From assembly GCA_039000515.1 (NCBI GenBank), contig JBCFYV010000024.1:44196019-44260018 (forward strand): 64,000 bases of DNA, read 5' to 3'. The DNA comes from Timema cristinae (Eukaryota; Arthropoda; Insecta; Phasmatodea; Timematidae). The position numbers and the translations under genes were made by a program. Position 1 is the first letter of the stretch. Every line of letters begins with the position of its first letter. This document shows, piece after piece, positions 46,651-58,212 of this stretch. The notes below the pieces were generated by a model. The model saw only the letters and a list, made by a program, of their open reading frames with translations, had not been told where the DNA came from and made no database searches.

Positions 46651-47172
46651 TCGGATAAAGTTCCCTACAGTTTGTGTACAATTAGAGGAATGAGTTCGAA
46701 AGAGAATTTGTTTGGAAGTCTTCTGTTAGTTTTATTTACATAGTGTGGGGATTAATAAAGGGAGAAAATGAGATCTCCACGAAAGAGGGAAACGAGAACC
46801 TTAAAAGCCGATGAAAGAAGACAGAAGAGGCAAATAGAAGCAATTAGAGACGTAGCTATACCTATATTGTAGTAATCGTACACTTTAGCCGGGCTTTGAC
46901 AATAGTGATTACTATTTTTAAACTAACACAACCTTATCTCCATTGCACGTGGTCACAGAAAAAAAAATTAGTCCATTCAAACATTATCCAAATAACCTCT
47001 AGTATTATTCATACATAATACATCGAGATAAAACATATTTTCAAGATGGATTTTTTTTACAGAATATTAAAAGATGAAACTTTCATGTACGTAAACTTAT
47101 TTCAAAATCCTCCATATTAATAAATGACACTTAGTACAAATATTATATTAGTATATCATATTTTTTAACCAA

Positions 47173-47280
47173 TGATAATATAGTTAACGTGAAAAATATG
47201 CCATGACAGAGAGTATTGTAACACGAGCCTTTGTCTTAATGCTCCGCCATTTCCTTCATACAACTCTTCCAAAAATACCT
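47173..47280 (-). CDS. Candidate coding exon downstream of 47803-47970 (weak)
   Basis: After an acceptor-like TTAAATTTATGACAG the minus strand is open: VFLEELYEGNGGALRQRL then VLQYSLSWHIF. It would follow the exon at 47803-47970 in the correct phase (0/0) if that exon's donor is GGT|GTGAAC. I see no family match. An open stretch of ~35 codons can occur by chance, so this is only a suggestion. Confidence 0.15.
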
Positions 47281-47385
47281 GTCATAAATTTAAGTAATGG
47301 CTAAAATAACTAATTGAATAATCTCAAGTTTCTTTGATAGGTGATTTTTAATTAAGTTCACAGACACAGTTTTTACCTCCATACT

Positions 47386-47528
47386 CTCATCTTATCAACT
47401 TATATACCAAATTACAGTTACAGACAATCATACATAATAATTTTCAACATTTCAAACTCTAGTCTTATCAACCTCTACCAAATGACAGTTCCAGACAATC
47501 ATACACAATGATCTCTACACACAAGCTC
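47386..47528. repeat. Imperfect ~75-bp tandem duplication
   Basis: ACAGTTACAGACAATCATAC recurs as ACAGTTCCAGACAATCATAC. CTTATCAAC and TACCAAAT(T/G)AC precede each. Confidence 0.8.
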
Positions 47529-47754
47529 TCATTTGAATATAATGAGTTATCAAATAGGGGCGTACTAACATAGCTGTTTAACATATTCACATATTATTTA
47601 TTTTTATAATGTTTCGTTTAAACATGATATAATTTCAATTTCAAAACTTATTAGAATAAAATAAAAATATTCTTACTACGATACGATGCCTGTTTATCCG
47701 TGCTAACCGTGGGTGTAGTCAGGCTCCTAAGAAATATCTTTAGCACCACGTAAC

Positions 47755-47991
47755 TTATGCCTCGTAATAGATGATTTCAAGGTTCACACCGAATAATTTA
47801 AAGACACGCGCCGTGTTGTGGATTGCTGCTATGGTAAGCAGAATTTCTCCAAACAATACCTGTAATAAGTTCTCCGCCAACTGGGTCCCCATTTGATCAA
47901 TAATACACAGGCTCTTCTCAACACACCTTCCATGGGAATTTATTTTCGTTGATACCTGACCAATGATTGTTCTACTGAGTGATGAGAACAA
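47755..47991 (-). CDS. Candidate exon, chemoreceptor-like (weak)
   Basis: The minus-strand frame includes VEKSLCIIDQMGTQLAEN then LLQVLFGEILLTIAAIHN and TARVFKLF. The spacing of a short amphipathic helix, an A-x-x-(L/I)-N-like stretch, F-G-x-x-L-L and a hydrophobic segment recalls the TM5-TM6 region of insect gustatory receptors (7tm_7). An acceptor-like TTGTTCTCATCACTCAG lies upstream and a donor-like GTGAAC after LFG, giving a probable exon of about 47803-47970 (~56 codons). The upstream ATG is probably intronic. The call rests on pattern resemblance alone; no conserved TYhhhhhQF tail motif is visible nearby, and it may be a chance ORF. Confidence 0.25.
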   Translation of the reverse strand: MFSSLSRTIIGQVSTKINSHGRCVEKSLCIIDQMGTQLAENLLQVLFGEILLTIAAIHNTARVFKLFGVNLEIIYYEA

Positions 47992-47999
47992 TTCATAGG

Positions 48000-48985
48000 A
48001 ACAGTTTAAACTATATTTTTACACACACACCATATATATATATTTTAAATATAAATTTTTATAAAATATTCATATTATACAAATTTAGATTTTAAAATAA
48101 ATACTCTAAAATATGTCTTGTGATAAACGAATTTTCGTTAGTAGTATTATTTTTTTCAATTCACATGATATAGGCTCAAGAATATAATTCTATATTATAT
48201 TATATAAATACTAGATTACTGTTAAGGTCTTTAGTGCAGTGCGTAGTAGCAAACATCCTGGAAAATATCTTCCTCTTGGAAACAGTAATGAAAGGAAACA
48301 ATTAGTTGCCAACTACGAATTTACATTTCTCTAATCACTGGCAGCACAAGAGCAAATCCTCCTTGAGAAAGAAAAGAGGGTGACGAAATCTAGAGAGAAA
48401 AAAATATATCTAAGAAATTCCAGAGTTCTACCTCGTTTCTTCGTTTGTTCTTCTGTAAGACGTCTAACTTAATATTATTAATACTATTACTATTTTCTCC
48501 TGAGAGTGATAATAATTAAGTACACTCAAAGGGTAAAATAATGATCAAAAAATAATCAGCTTAAAAGGTTTTTGTATTTTATGTTTAATTTAAGTTTAGG
48601 TATATGATTATAATTTAATATTTTATTTAAAATTCTGCTTTGCTTATAACATTAACTCACGATATTTATCCAGGCTATTACTTGACTCATGTATTCTCAG
48701 GTAAAGATATTTTGTTGTACATTATTATTTCAATTTGTTTATGGTATATAGTGTATACAGGCTATATAAAAATTCGTGCGATTCCTCTTAAAAACGTTGT
48801 TCCTTAAACCAAAGAAAGCTGAAAGATTTTTAAAAAAATATTAAATTACAGTGGTCCTGTGCTAAACTCTAGAAACATTTGATGCCCTTAAATAGTGTAA
48901 CGATAGTTACGTTTGCTTCCAGAATATGTAAGGAAAGACAAAACATAATGTATTATTGATCCCCTTACAACAGTTGTTTACAGAT
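48000..48985. other. Unassigned spacer
   Basis: AT-rich; 48230-48470 is more balanced and could be single-copy. No element recognised. Confidence 0.35.
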
Positions 48986-48989
48986 GTTT

Positions 48990-49320
48990 TTAAAATTGGG
49001 CACTGTCAATTTCTAGGGAGGCAGCGTTGCATTGCATTATGACATCCTGTACACGGCGCAAGAGGCTGACATTGACGGCTGTACAAGCTGCGTAGCAATT
49101 TCACGACGAGATCTTTAATAACCAATGCCAGGCCACCACCGTGGTTCGGATTCCACGTTAAACTGTAGGTCCTTCATTTCATCTCACAATCACCCTACCA
49201 TTACATATTAGCGTAAGTGCGTATAACCCGAACGGGTAGTAAGACGCGGTGCTAATAATAATAATAATAATAACCAATGGAGGAGCTTGCGTTCACAATA
49301 TGTTATTTCAAGTGTCTCCT
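48990..49320 (-). pseudogene. Tc1-like transposase relic (split by a SINE-A)
   Basis: The minus strand at about 49017-49112 translates to SRREIATQLVQPSMSAS then CAVYRMS and a stop. The order S-R-R-E-I-A-x-Q-L, then V-S-x-x-T-V-Y-R-x-L recalls the second helix-turn-helix of Tc1-type transposases. The frame is broken and no DDE part is visible. A SINE-A (49125-49268) interrupts it. Confidence 0.4.
49117..49279 (+). mobile_element. SINE-A copy 11, 5'-truncated, with target-site duplication
   Basis: AATAACCAATG flanks it at 49117-49127 and 49269-49279. Only the 3' ~145 bp is present, starting at GCCAGGCC. A truncated copy with a perfect duplication shows that reverse transcription began at the 3' tail and stopped early. 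Confidence 0.9.
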
Positions 49321-49690
49321 TGGAAAAGGGATCTAATGGGCTGTAATCGGATGAACAAAAAAGTCACAAAACCCGTCCAATCCAAATCGAACATCAGCTG
49401 TTTTGAAAACTAAACCTCAGACCGTGTTACATTTTCACATTGTTTTGTTCTAAATAGTTTCGCGAATTGGTATTCAACCTCTACAACACAATGGAACTAA
49501 CTTGCTAATAAATATCACAGTTGTAACAACTTTAAAAAGTGTGTCTTGAATTTTGATAATTGTAAAATAAACGATTTTTTTTTTTAAATAATTTAAATTT
49601 ATTTTTAATACTCCGCCATTTGATAGTGATTTGAATCTGCTGAAGTAATAAAATATTGATTATATATTTTTTTAAATAACTATAAACCAT
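49321..49690. other. Unassigned spacer
   Basis: May continue the Tc1-like relic for some distance; nothing else seen. Confidence 0.35.
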
Positions 49691-49693
49691 AGG

Positions 49694-50460
49694 ATGAACC
49701 GCTTCAGGGGTCGAATGGTCACTAGACGACATTTTCGCAGTAGACTGAACTGCTAATAATGGGGGATCGGGGTTAGAATTCCAGATGGGTATGCTGAAGG
49801 ATTTTTATACATTATTTTCCACTATACCTCAAAACAAATGGGGATACACTTCCTATAAATTGGACTTTCCTCTTCCTTAAGGCCGATACACACAGGATGC
49901 TAAGCTAAGACATGGTTCCTTTTTTCCCTCCTAAATTCAGTGTTGTTTCTTTCTGGTCTGCTCCAGTGAGGTTTGGTTATGATGGCGTTCTCCAAAATGT
50001 CTTGTTTAAGTTCGGGTAGTAGTACTGAGTAAAAACAAATGCTGCTCTTAGCAGCTGTTTTGGAAGATGAAGAAAATTAGGAGGTGGAGGTTTAACTTGT
50101 TCAATTAACGCTTCCATTTTAATATAAAAACATTTATTAAAGATAAAACCTAAATAGAATATTAATTAAATACATGTGAAACAAACTGAAAACAAAACTT
50201 CAACACTTCTTTAGTTATTTTCACCAAACCAGCACTTCGTCTTTTCAACACGGAGCCCAAGCTGCGTTATGCGCATGCGCAATGTAAGATGGTTCAAGAT
50301 GGGAGATGGAAAAATTGCCCGGCCAGCAATCGGAAAAAAATATAGCACGACGTAGCAAGGCATAGCTTAGATTATATTTCGGTGTGAATCTGCCTTAAGT
50401 ACACTAACGTAGTTAGTTAACATGTGTATAGGCAAAATGGGTAGTGACATGCGCTGACAT
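49694..50460 (+). mobile_element. SINE-C copy split by a MITE
   Basis: The first part (49694-49880) carries the head CGCTTCAGGGGTCGAATGGT, a B-box region and a central block (CATTATTTTCCACTATACC). The second part (50395-50460) resumes with TACACTAACGTAGTTAGTTA and GGGTAGTGACATGCGCTGA, the tail. A 514-bp DNA element lies between. Confidence 0.65.
49881..50394 (+). mobile_element. Harbinger-like (or piggyBac-like) MITE with TTAA flanks
   Basis: The ends are GGCCGATACACAC and, reversed, GGCAGATTCACAC. TTAA flanks both sides (49877-49880, 50395-50398). The interior near 50038 reads MLLLAAVLEDEE and, one frame over, RRWRFNL. This acidic-then-R-R-W order is the N-terminal signature of PIF/Harbinger proteins. 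TTAA itself would suit piggyBac, while TTA or TAA would suit Harbinger; the interior favours Harbinger. No transposase is encoded. Confidence 0.65.
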
Positions 50461-50589
50461 AAACAAAAAAACTACGTGTAGTGTATAGAATAAAGAAATA
50501 ATAATGGCCTATCTTATTTCAAAATAAGGTGTATTCACAACTTAAAATAAAAAATCTTAATGTTATAGTAAGAATATGATTTTGACAAA

Positions 50590-50593
<4 letters not shown>

Positions 50594-50631
<38 letters not shown>
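50594..50631. repeat. (TA)n microsatellite
   Basis: About 19 TA units. Confidence 0.95.
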
Positions 50632-50634
<3 letters not shown>

Positions 50635-51840
50635 GCCATCGCTATACTACATTTCCATTATGAGCTAAAAACCCTGGCGTACTTAATAAAATGTCCAGAT
50701 TTAACACAACCCAGAACGTCAGTAATCCTACTTAGCAGGGGGATTGAGAAGAGCTAAAGCTTCAGATCAAACGAATATAATACTTTGTAGAATCAACAAT
50801 GTTCCTTTATTAGCAGCATAGAAAGTAGCTTTGGAATCTGTGCAAAAACAAGAATCTAGCCAAGTCTTTGGTAGGAGAACGTCAAAAAACAAAAAGGGGG
50901 TTGTTTATCTCTCAGCTTTGATTAGATTTTCGTACTCGGCTACTAAGACTTGAATATTTTTTAGTTGTTTATTAACACCCCTTAGTATATTCCTTTGGGT
51001 GGTGTTAATATTTATGAGACAAAAAATACGCCACGTGTTGTAGCAGAGGCATACAATGTGCTACAAGCTTTTTTTTTTGTAAATTACATTTTCAGGTAAC
51101 TAAATACACACTATAATTTAAATACTAAAACAAATAAATGTTTTTTTGTTGCCGTGCCCGTATGTTTGTTTATTAAATAATTACTTATATATTTCAATTA
51201 ATTAAAATAGTTTCAGGATAATATAAACACTCTTTTTATTCGGTTTATAATACATTTAAATATGATGAATCTAACCACCCACACAGGCTAGTGGAATATC
51301 AGATCATAGGAAAAGGTTAGTCAAATATTGAGCGCAATATCGTTAAGTTTATGAGTATTTTATTTATATTCTGTTATATACAGAGCACATAGTGACTTAA
51401 TTAAGATAACTACTAGAAAACTTTTAGTATATATTTGGAAACCAAGTAATGGTTTTTTTTAGGATTAAAACATATTTAAATAAAATATGCATTTTGTTCT
51501 TGCTATTTTGAGAAAAAGTACTTTATTTTTCTAAAATAAATAAGACCATAGGCTAAACTTATTAGTTGGATAGTATGAACAATATTGGGAAGTAATATTT
51601 ATTTTAAAATTTTTAATCAAAAGATCCAGTGAAAATAAAAGTACTTTTATAAAATTGTTAACATAAAAAACACTAATTTCTCTGTTATTTAATTTTTTCT
51701 TCTTATTATAGATATACTTTATTATCTACTCCCGTACGAGTAATACCCATTTAAATGAAGCTAACATGTTAGAAGTGACATGACGTGGAGTGTTTCCAGT
51801 GTAAGCATAGCTTGTTAAAACTGTGTATATCTGTGATTAT
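50632..51840. other. Unassigned spacer
   Basis: A hairpin with stem ATTAACACC / GGTGTTAAT occurs at 50971-51010. Otherwise AT-rich with nothing recognised. Confidence 0.4.
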
Positions 51841-51852
51841 GTTCTCGCCCAC

Positions 51853-51902
<50 letters not shown>

Positions 51903-52150
51903 CCGTCTTACTAACGGGTTATACGCACTTACGCTAATGTGTAATGGTAGGGTGATTGTGAGATGAAATGGAGGACCTACAGTTTGACGTGGAATCCGAA
52001 CCACGGTGGAGACTTGGCATTCCCCACATTCACAAGTTGTGATTAATACACGTCTTGTCAGAGGTGAAGGAAGGGTTTGGCAATCAGATAAATCTGTGCC
52101 TGGACCGAGGATTAAAACCCGGACCCCATTACAGAAGTTCTCGCCCACTT
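51841..52150 (-). mobile_element. SINE-A copy 12, with target-site duplication
   Basis: GTTCTCGCCCACTT flanks it at 51841-51854 and 52137-52150. Long (ATT)n at the left. The head stops inside the region between the A and B boxes, so it is slightly 5'-truncated and lacks the A box. It is of the long subtype. Confidence 0.92.
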
Positions 52151-52314
52151 TGTTTATATTTTGACCAACCATACATAGGTTCCGCACTACATAACTCTAA
52201 TAGGTAGTGTACGATATCTTTTAATACCTGACGAACGGATGTCTTACTGATTCATAAGAATATATATCACAAGTAGAGTTTAAATTGAATTTACTATACT
52301 GGCAACACTCCACG

Positions 52315-52500
52315 TTACGACACTGTAGGATAGGATTCAGGAATGTAGTCCTTAGAGGAAATGTAGCCCTTATTCGCGTGGAGGATGAGTGTGAAACTAA
52401 TTATATAAAAAACCTTAGTACACACGACAAAGATTAGAACTCCGAACTCCCCATTGTCGGAAAACAATAACAGGGCAGCTATACATTTAGTCAGCATATC
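52315..52500 (-). mobile_element. SINE-C copy, diverged
   Basis: Central block reversed (CGCGTGGAGGATGAGTGTGA) and a B-box trace (AGATTAGAACTCCG). Confidence 0.4.
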
Positions 52501-52529
52501 CTCTGATGTGGGTGATGGATAATCTATCT

Positions 52530-52745
52530 ATATTAAAAGGATTGGACTGCCGATGACGAGGAAATTATGGTTGAATCTCAGTTGGTTGTACTGAGGGTGA
52601 TTTTTCCAAAGTGGTTTGGCATCCTTCCTCCACGCAAATGCTGATACACTTCCTATAAATTCAACCTTCCTCACCCATAAAACGTTATTATAATTACTAC
52701 ATTAGCGTATAGAGCGAACGGGTAAGTAATACGTGGTGCTAAATA
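52530..52745 (+). mobile_element. SINE-C copy, head truncated
   Basis: TGGTTGAATCTCAGTTGG, AAAGTGGTTTGGCATCCTTC, CTCCACGCAAATGCTGATAC and tail AGCGAACGGGTAAGTAATAC. Confidence 0.6.
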
Positions 52746-53019
52746 CATTAAAAAAAATCAAATATGAAAACTATAATATACTAATTGGAATGATAACAAT
52801 ATATAATTCATTGAATTTAAAAAAATTACAAAGATTTTCATAATAAACATTACGTAAAATATAACGAGCAGTAATAATTTTCTTTTTTAATAAAATTAAG
52901 TTTAGTTTACAAATTAATAAAATATATCTTGAGCCTTTTATTAATATTTACATTAAAAATTTTATACTACAGCGTATCGAGCTATACGAACACGTAATAA
53001 TTACGATATTTTGTTAGGG

Positions 53020-53160
53020 ATGAGTAAGGTTGATTTTGAGAGAAAATGTTCTCACATTTGCATGAAGGGAAAGTGGAAAACAATTTTGGCAAAACTACTC
53101 TCGGTACACCCGACTGGGATTTGAAACTAGATTCTCTATCGTCATTGTTATTATAAACGA
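53020..53160 (-). mobile_element. SINE-C fragment
   Basis: The minus strand keeps the central block (AAAATTGTTTTCCACTTTCC, CTTCATGCAAATGTGAG) and a B-box trace (CCCGACTGGGATTTGAAAC reversed). Confidence 0.55.
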
Positions 53161-53395
53161 TATCAACTGGTCACATTGTCTAAAGCGTCACTCTCGTGTT
53201 AGATTAGACTTCCTATGTACGTGAAATCAGAGTTTTAACCCCGGTTGGGTGTAATAATGGTGTTTTTTGAAAAATGGTTTTTCATTATTCCTCCACGAAA
53301 ATGTGGATACACAACCTTTAATGTCAAGCTTACTTTTCTCTAGCACATTAGCGTAATTATTAGTACAGATGCACACAGGTGGTGAAATACAGTGT
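53161..53395 (+). mobile_element. SINE-C copy
   Basis: AACTGGTCACATTGTCTAAA, GCGTCACTCTCGTGTTAGAT, AAATGGTTTTTCATTATTCC, TCCACGAAAATGTGGATACA and CACATTAGCGTAATTA. It abuts the minus copy at 53020, so the two form an inverted SINE pair. Confidence 0.62.
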
Positions 53396-53479
53396 CAAAA
53401 ACAAAAATTAGCATATTTATATAGTTAGTACGCAGTGCCCTTGTCCATCCGAATCTTAGTACAATAATCAAAAATGTAG

Positions 53480-53790
53480 AAATGACAACTTGGCTCACGT
53501 ATGATATACCACGGTTCAATATTCTTCGTGACTCGCGAGAGGAGGGTGAAGAACAGCATGGGGGTTTGCGGGTGGAAGGGAGTATTGTTTCTCACACGCC
53601 AATAAACTCAATAACTCTGTCCTTGTGGGAGTTAGCGCCCCGAGGTGGAGGGAGGTTGGAAAATATTACGGGACAATCCTTGAACCGACACCGGCGCACT
53701 GTAATTGGACACGTACGGAGAAAACACAGCCAACGGGCAAACTCGCGACTCACGTTCACGTCAGCCAACAAAATATAAATAAGTTCTATA
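53480..53790. other. GC-richer, CpG-containing island with a 98-codon frame
   Basis: Contains CGTGACTCGCGAGAGGAGG, TTAGCGCCCCGAGGTGGAGG and ACCGACACCGGCGCACTG in AT-rich surroundings. A plus frame (53482-53778) matches no family. CCAAT-like sequence and a TATAAATAA near 53776 would suit a promoter, but this is speculation. Confidence 0.35.
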
Positions 53791-55245
53791 AATGGTCAAA
53801 TAAATACAATTTATATATATATTAACATTCTGGAACGTAAATATTTTTTTAGGGTTGATAATTATATTTCATATTCATGCTGAGTTTTATACATCATTTT
53901 AAGAATACAGGGGAAAAAGGGGGAAGGTCACATTAATCATTCTTCATGATACAACTTTAATATTTCAAACCCTATAAGAACCGCAATTTTTTAAAAAAAT
54001 CAATATATTCAAATATACTGAAAACCTCTTTTAATCATAATTTAAAGTGCATTAGAAAGTTTTAATGATTGCTTATAAAATAGCAGCACTAACCTAATTT
54101 AGTTAACATTAGATTTTCACCCTTACCTTTTTTCCCCTTGTAACTTTAATTTCTAAGTAAAAAAAAACCAAACTTTTTTTTATAAACTCCAGATTAAAAT
54201 CAGATGAAACGTCGAAAGAGATAAACTCAAAATAGATTCACACACACAAAAAATGCATACATTCAAACGAAATATAGATAACAAATCACACATAGGCCCT
54301 AAACTTAATTAATATGTTTAATTTCCACAGCAAGTCAAAGAAAAAATAATAATCAGAAATGCAACTTTTTAGATTCAAAATCATTCTATATATTTATTAA
54401 AATTATAAAATATTTAAGTTAACCATTATTGTACTTGAAAATTTACTTTAATTTGCTGTAAAAAAATAAAGCACATTGAAGTAATTTATTTCACAATAAA
54501 TTAAGGGTTATATTAAATGTATAAAATTATTAATTCTGTGTCAGTCTGAGTGTGTTTCCATAAATATGATTAAAATATTTATCAAATTATATTGATAAGC
54601 ATATATATAAATGTTTTTTTTTAAATAAACGCTTTATAAATATTATGTATTTTTATTTAAAACGTTATCTCTAAAAAAAATTGACTGAGTGTGGAACATT
54701 AATAATTATGGCACCTCTTATTGTAACATTTATATATATTACCGTATAAAAATTATATATTAATTAGTTTAGAAAAGCGTATATATAAAACTAATCAAAC
54801 ACCAGTTTAAGCTCTAGCGGTACTTGGTTCATTTCTGACCCACACAGCTCTGAACGAAGCCCCTATGTTTGCCCAGCCACCCCCTCCTGCCCCGGTGTGG
54901 CCAGTGGGGAACTTAAGGGGCCCCACTAACTTGATTTTTATCCCCAACTTTGTCCCCTTCCATCTTCTTTCCTTCCTTCCGTCTCTCCCTCTAGCTCTCT
55001 TTCGCATGTGTGAACGCCACCCTTTCACTAATACCTCTAAACTATAAGTCAATTCACTTATCTGTACAGTCCATGACAACACAATATTGACACAATATTG
55101 TAAATGAGATGCAGCCTTAAGGTTCATATAATAGTTTAGTTTCAATGGTTTTTTTTATTATCAAATAATAAATAAATTGAAAACATATATAAACTGAGAT
55201 AGTTTTCTAGTATATTTTCAAACCATTCTCCATATTCTATTAAAC
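53791..55245. other. Mostly unassigned stretch with one GC-richer patch
   Basis: 54825-55030 is pyrimidine-rich and GC-richer and gives open frames on both strands with no family match. The rest is AT-rich. Confidence 0.4.
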
Positions 55246-57606
55246 ACTAGTAGATCTTTGAACAGTAGACCTCCCTCCATGTTTATTATCGTTACTACAG
55301 TCTTACTAGTAGTTCTGTGAACAGTAGACCTCCCTCCATGTTATTATCGTAACTACAGTCTTACTAGTAGTTCTGTGAACAATAGACCTCCCTCCATGTT
55401 ATTATCATTACTACAGTCTTACTAGTAGTTCTGTGAATAGTAGACCTCCCTCCATGTTATTATCGTATCTACAGTCTTACTAGTAGTTCTGTGAACAATA
55501 AGACCTACCTCCATGTTATTATCATTACTACAGTCTTACTAGTAGTTCTGTAAACAGTAACCTTGCTACCTCCATGTTATTTCGTTACTACAGTCTTACT
55601 AGTAGTTCTGTGAACAATAGACCTACCTCCATGTTATTATCATTACTACAGTCTTACTAGTAGTTCTGTGAATAGTAGACCTCCCTCCATGTTATTATCG
55701 TAACTACAGTCTTACTAGTAGTTCTGTGAACAGTAGACCTCCATCCATGTTATTATCGTAACTACGGTCTTACTAGTAGTTCTGTGGAACAATAGACCTC
55801 TCATGTTATTATCATTACTACAGTCTTACTAGTAGTTCTGTGAAGTAGACCTCCCTCCATGTTATTATCGTAACTACAGTCTTACTATAGTTCTGTGAAC
55901 AGTAGACCTCCCTCCAATGTTATTATCGTAACTACAGTCTTACTAGTAGTTCTGTGAACAATAGACCTCCCTCCATGTTATTATTGTAATTACAGTCTTA
56001 CTAAGTCCTATGAACAGTAGACCCCCTCCATGTTATTATCGTTACTACAGTCTTACTAGTAGTTCTATGAACATTAGATCTCACTCCATGTTATTATCGT
56101 TACTACAGTCTTACTAGTAGTTCTGTAAACAGTAAGACCTCCCTCCATGTTATTATCATTACTACAGTCTTACTAGTAGTTCTGTAAACAGTAAACCTTG
56201 CTACCTCCATGTTATTTTCGTTACTACAGTCTTACTATTAGTTCTGTCAACAGTAGACCTCTCCCTCCATGTTACTATCGTTACTACAGTCTTACTAGTA
56301 GTTCTGTGAGCATAGAACCTCTCTCCATGTTTATTATCGTTACTACAGTCTTACTAGTAGTTCTGTAAACAGTAAACCTTGCTACCTCCATGTTATTTTC
56401 GTTACTACAGTCTTACTATTAGTTCTGTCAACAGTAGACCTCTCCCTCCATGTTACTATCGTTACTACAGTCCTTACTAGTAGTTCTGTGAGCAGTAGAC
56501 CTCTCTCCATGTTATTATCGTTACTACAGTCTTACCAGTAGTTCTGTGAACAGTAGACCTCTCCCTCCATGTTATTATCGTTACTACAATCTTACTAGTA
56601 GTTCTGTAAACAGTAAACCTTGCTACCTCCATGTTATTATCATTACTACAGTCTTACTAGTAGTTCTGTGAACAGTAGACCTTACTTACACCATGTTACT
56701 AGCGTCACTACAGTCTTACTAGTAGTCCTGTGAACAGTAGACCTCCCTCCATGTTATTATCGTTACTACAGTCTTACTAGTAGTTCTGTAAACAGTAAAC
56801 CTTGCTACCTCCATGTTATTTTCGTTACTACAGTCTTACTATTAGTTCTGTCAACAGTAGACCTCTCCCTCCATGTTACTATCGTTACTACAGTCTTACT
56901 AGTAGTTCTGTGAGCAGTAGACCTCTCTCCATGTTATTATCGTTACTAGAGTCTTACCAGTAGTTCTGTGAACAGTAGACCTCTCCCTCCATGTTATTAT
57001 CGTTACTACAGTCTTACTAGTAGTTCTGTAAACAGTAGACGTCTCTCCGTGTTATTATCGTAACTACAGTCTTACTAGTAGTTATATGAGCATTAGACCT
57101 CACTCCATGTTATTATCGTTACTACAGTCTTACTAGTAGTTCTGTAAACAGTAGACCTCCCTCCATGTTATTATCGTTACTACAGTCTTACTAGTAGTTC
57201 TGTAAACAGTAAACCCTGCTACCTCCATATTATTATCATTACTACAGTCTTACTAGTAGTTCTGTGAACAGTAGACCTCGCTCCCTCCATGTTATTATCG
57301 TTACTACAGTCTTACTAGTAGTTCTGTGAACAGTAGACATCGCTCCTTCCATGTTATTATCGTTACTACGGTCTTACTAGTAGTTCTGTGAACAGTAGAT
57401 CTCCCTCCATGTTATTATCGTTACTACAGTCTAACTAGTAGTTCTGTGAACAGTAGACCTTCCTCCATGTTATTATCGTAACTACAGTCTTACCTTACTA
57501 GTAGTTATGTGCTTCCTTCTTGTTATAATCGTTACTACAGTCTTACTAGTAGTTTTATGAACAGTAGACCTCGCTTCATCTACATTTCTATTGTTAATAC
57601 AGTCAG
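55246..57606. repeat. ~59-bp minisatellite, about 40 units
   Basis: The unit holds CTTACTAGTAGTTCTGTGAA, CAGTAGACCTCCCTCCATGT and TATTATCGTTACTACAGT. Units differ by substitutions and 1-5-base indels. A variant set (CCTTGCTACCTCCATG, then TTACTATTAGTTCTGTCAAC, then CTCTCCCTCC) recurs in the same order at about 56190, 56371 and 56794, so multi-unit blocks have been copied. Confidence 0.95.
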
Positions 57607-57769
57607 TCGCACGGTTATTATAAATAACAATTTTCACCAATCGTGACTTTATTCAATTTTTTTGCTATCGAATTTATTTTATCCACAAATATACCCTTTT
57701 TAAAATTTTAATAACTATTTCAGTTGAACTTGGGATATCCGCATTTAATCATGTTAATATTATAGGGAT

Positions 57770-57960
57770 TAAAAGTATACAATTTTGAGGAAATGTACTT
57801 GAATAAGGTGAAAAGGTGCGAATACCATTAAAAAAATACGACCCAGGTATACCTGTTTAAGATTTTAATCTATACCTCCCAGTCATCGAAGAACCAAACA
57901 AAATGAACTTTTCACCTATTCCTTGTATCCATCAAAATGGGCCTCAGCTAACTCACTCAA
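57770..57960 (-). mobile_element. SINE-C relic (weak)
   Basis: The minus strand shows faint central and B-box order; the ends are not found. Confidence 0.25.
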
Positions 57961-57974
57961 TTAAATGACATACT

Positions 57975-58212
57975 ACACGAATTGGTGGTTGGATGGTTTA
58001 AGGCATCACTCTCGCAGTAGACTAGACTGCCCATGATGGGAAGATTGAAGCTCGAATCTTGGTCGGGTGGTTATGGAAAAAAAAATCACTCTCACTTCAC
58101 GCAAATGATGGTACATTTCCTCTAAATATAAACTTACTCATTCCTAGAATCATTAGCTTAATTAGTAAATAAGCGTATGACCCTAACGGGTAATAAGACG
58201 CAATGCTAAAAA
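57975..58212 (+). mobile_element. SINE-C copy
   Basis: GGATGGTTTAAGGCATCACT, CTCGCAGTAGACTAGACTGC, GAAGCTCGAATCTTGGTCGG and tail GACCCTAACGGGTAATAAGA then CGCAATGCTAAA. Confidence 0.68.

Noticed and set aside
50594..50631. Promoter TATA region
   Set aside because: A plain (TA)n microsatellite with no adjacent gene.
51837..52187. 116-codon minus-strand ORF with a poly-Asn run
   Set aside because: Translation of SINE-A; the Asn run is the (ATT)n tail read in reverse.
55246..57606. CRISPR-like or centromeric satellite
   Set aside because: No spacers, and the array is short and bounded by ordinary sequence, so minisatellite is the simpler call.
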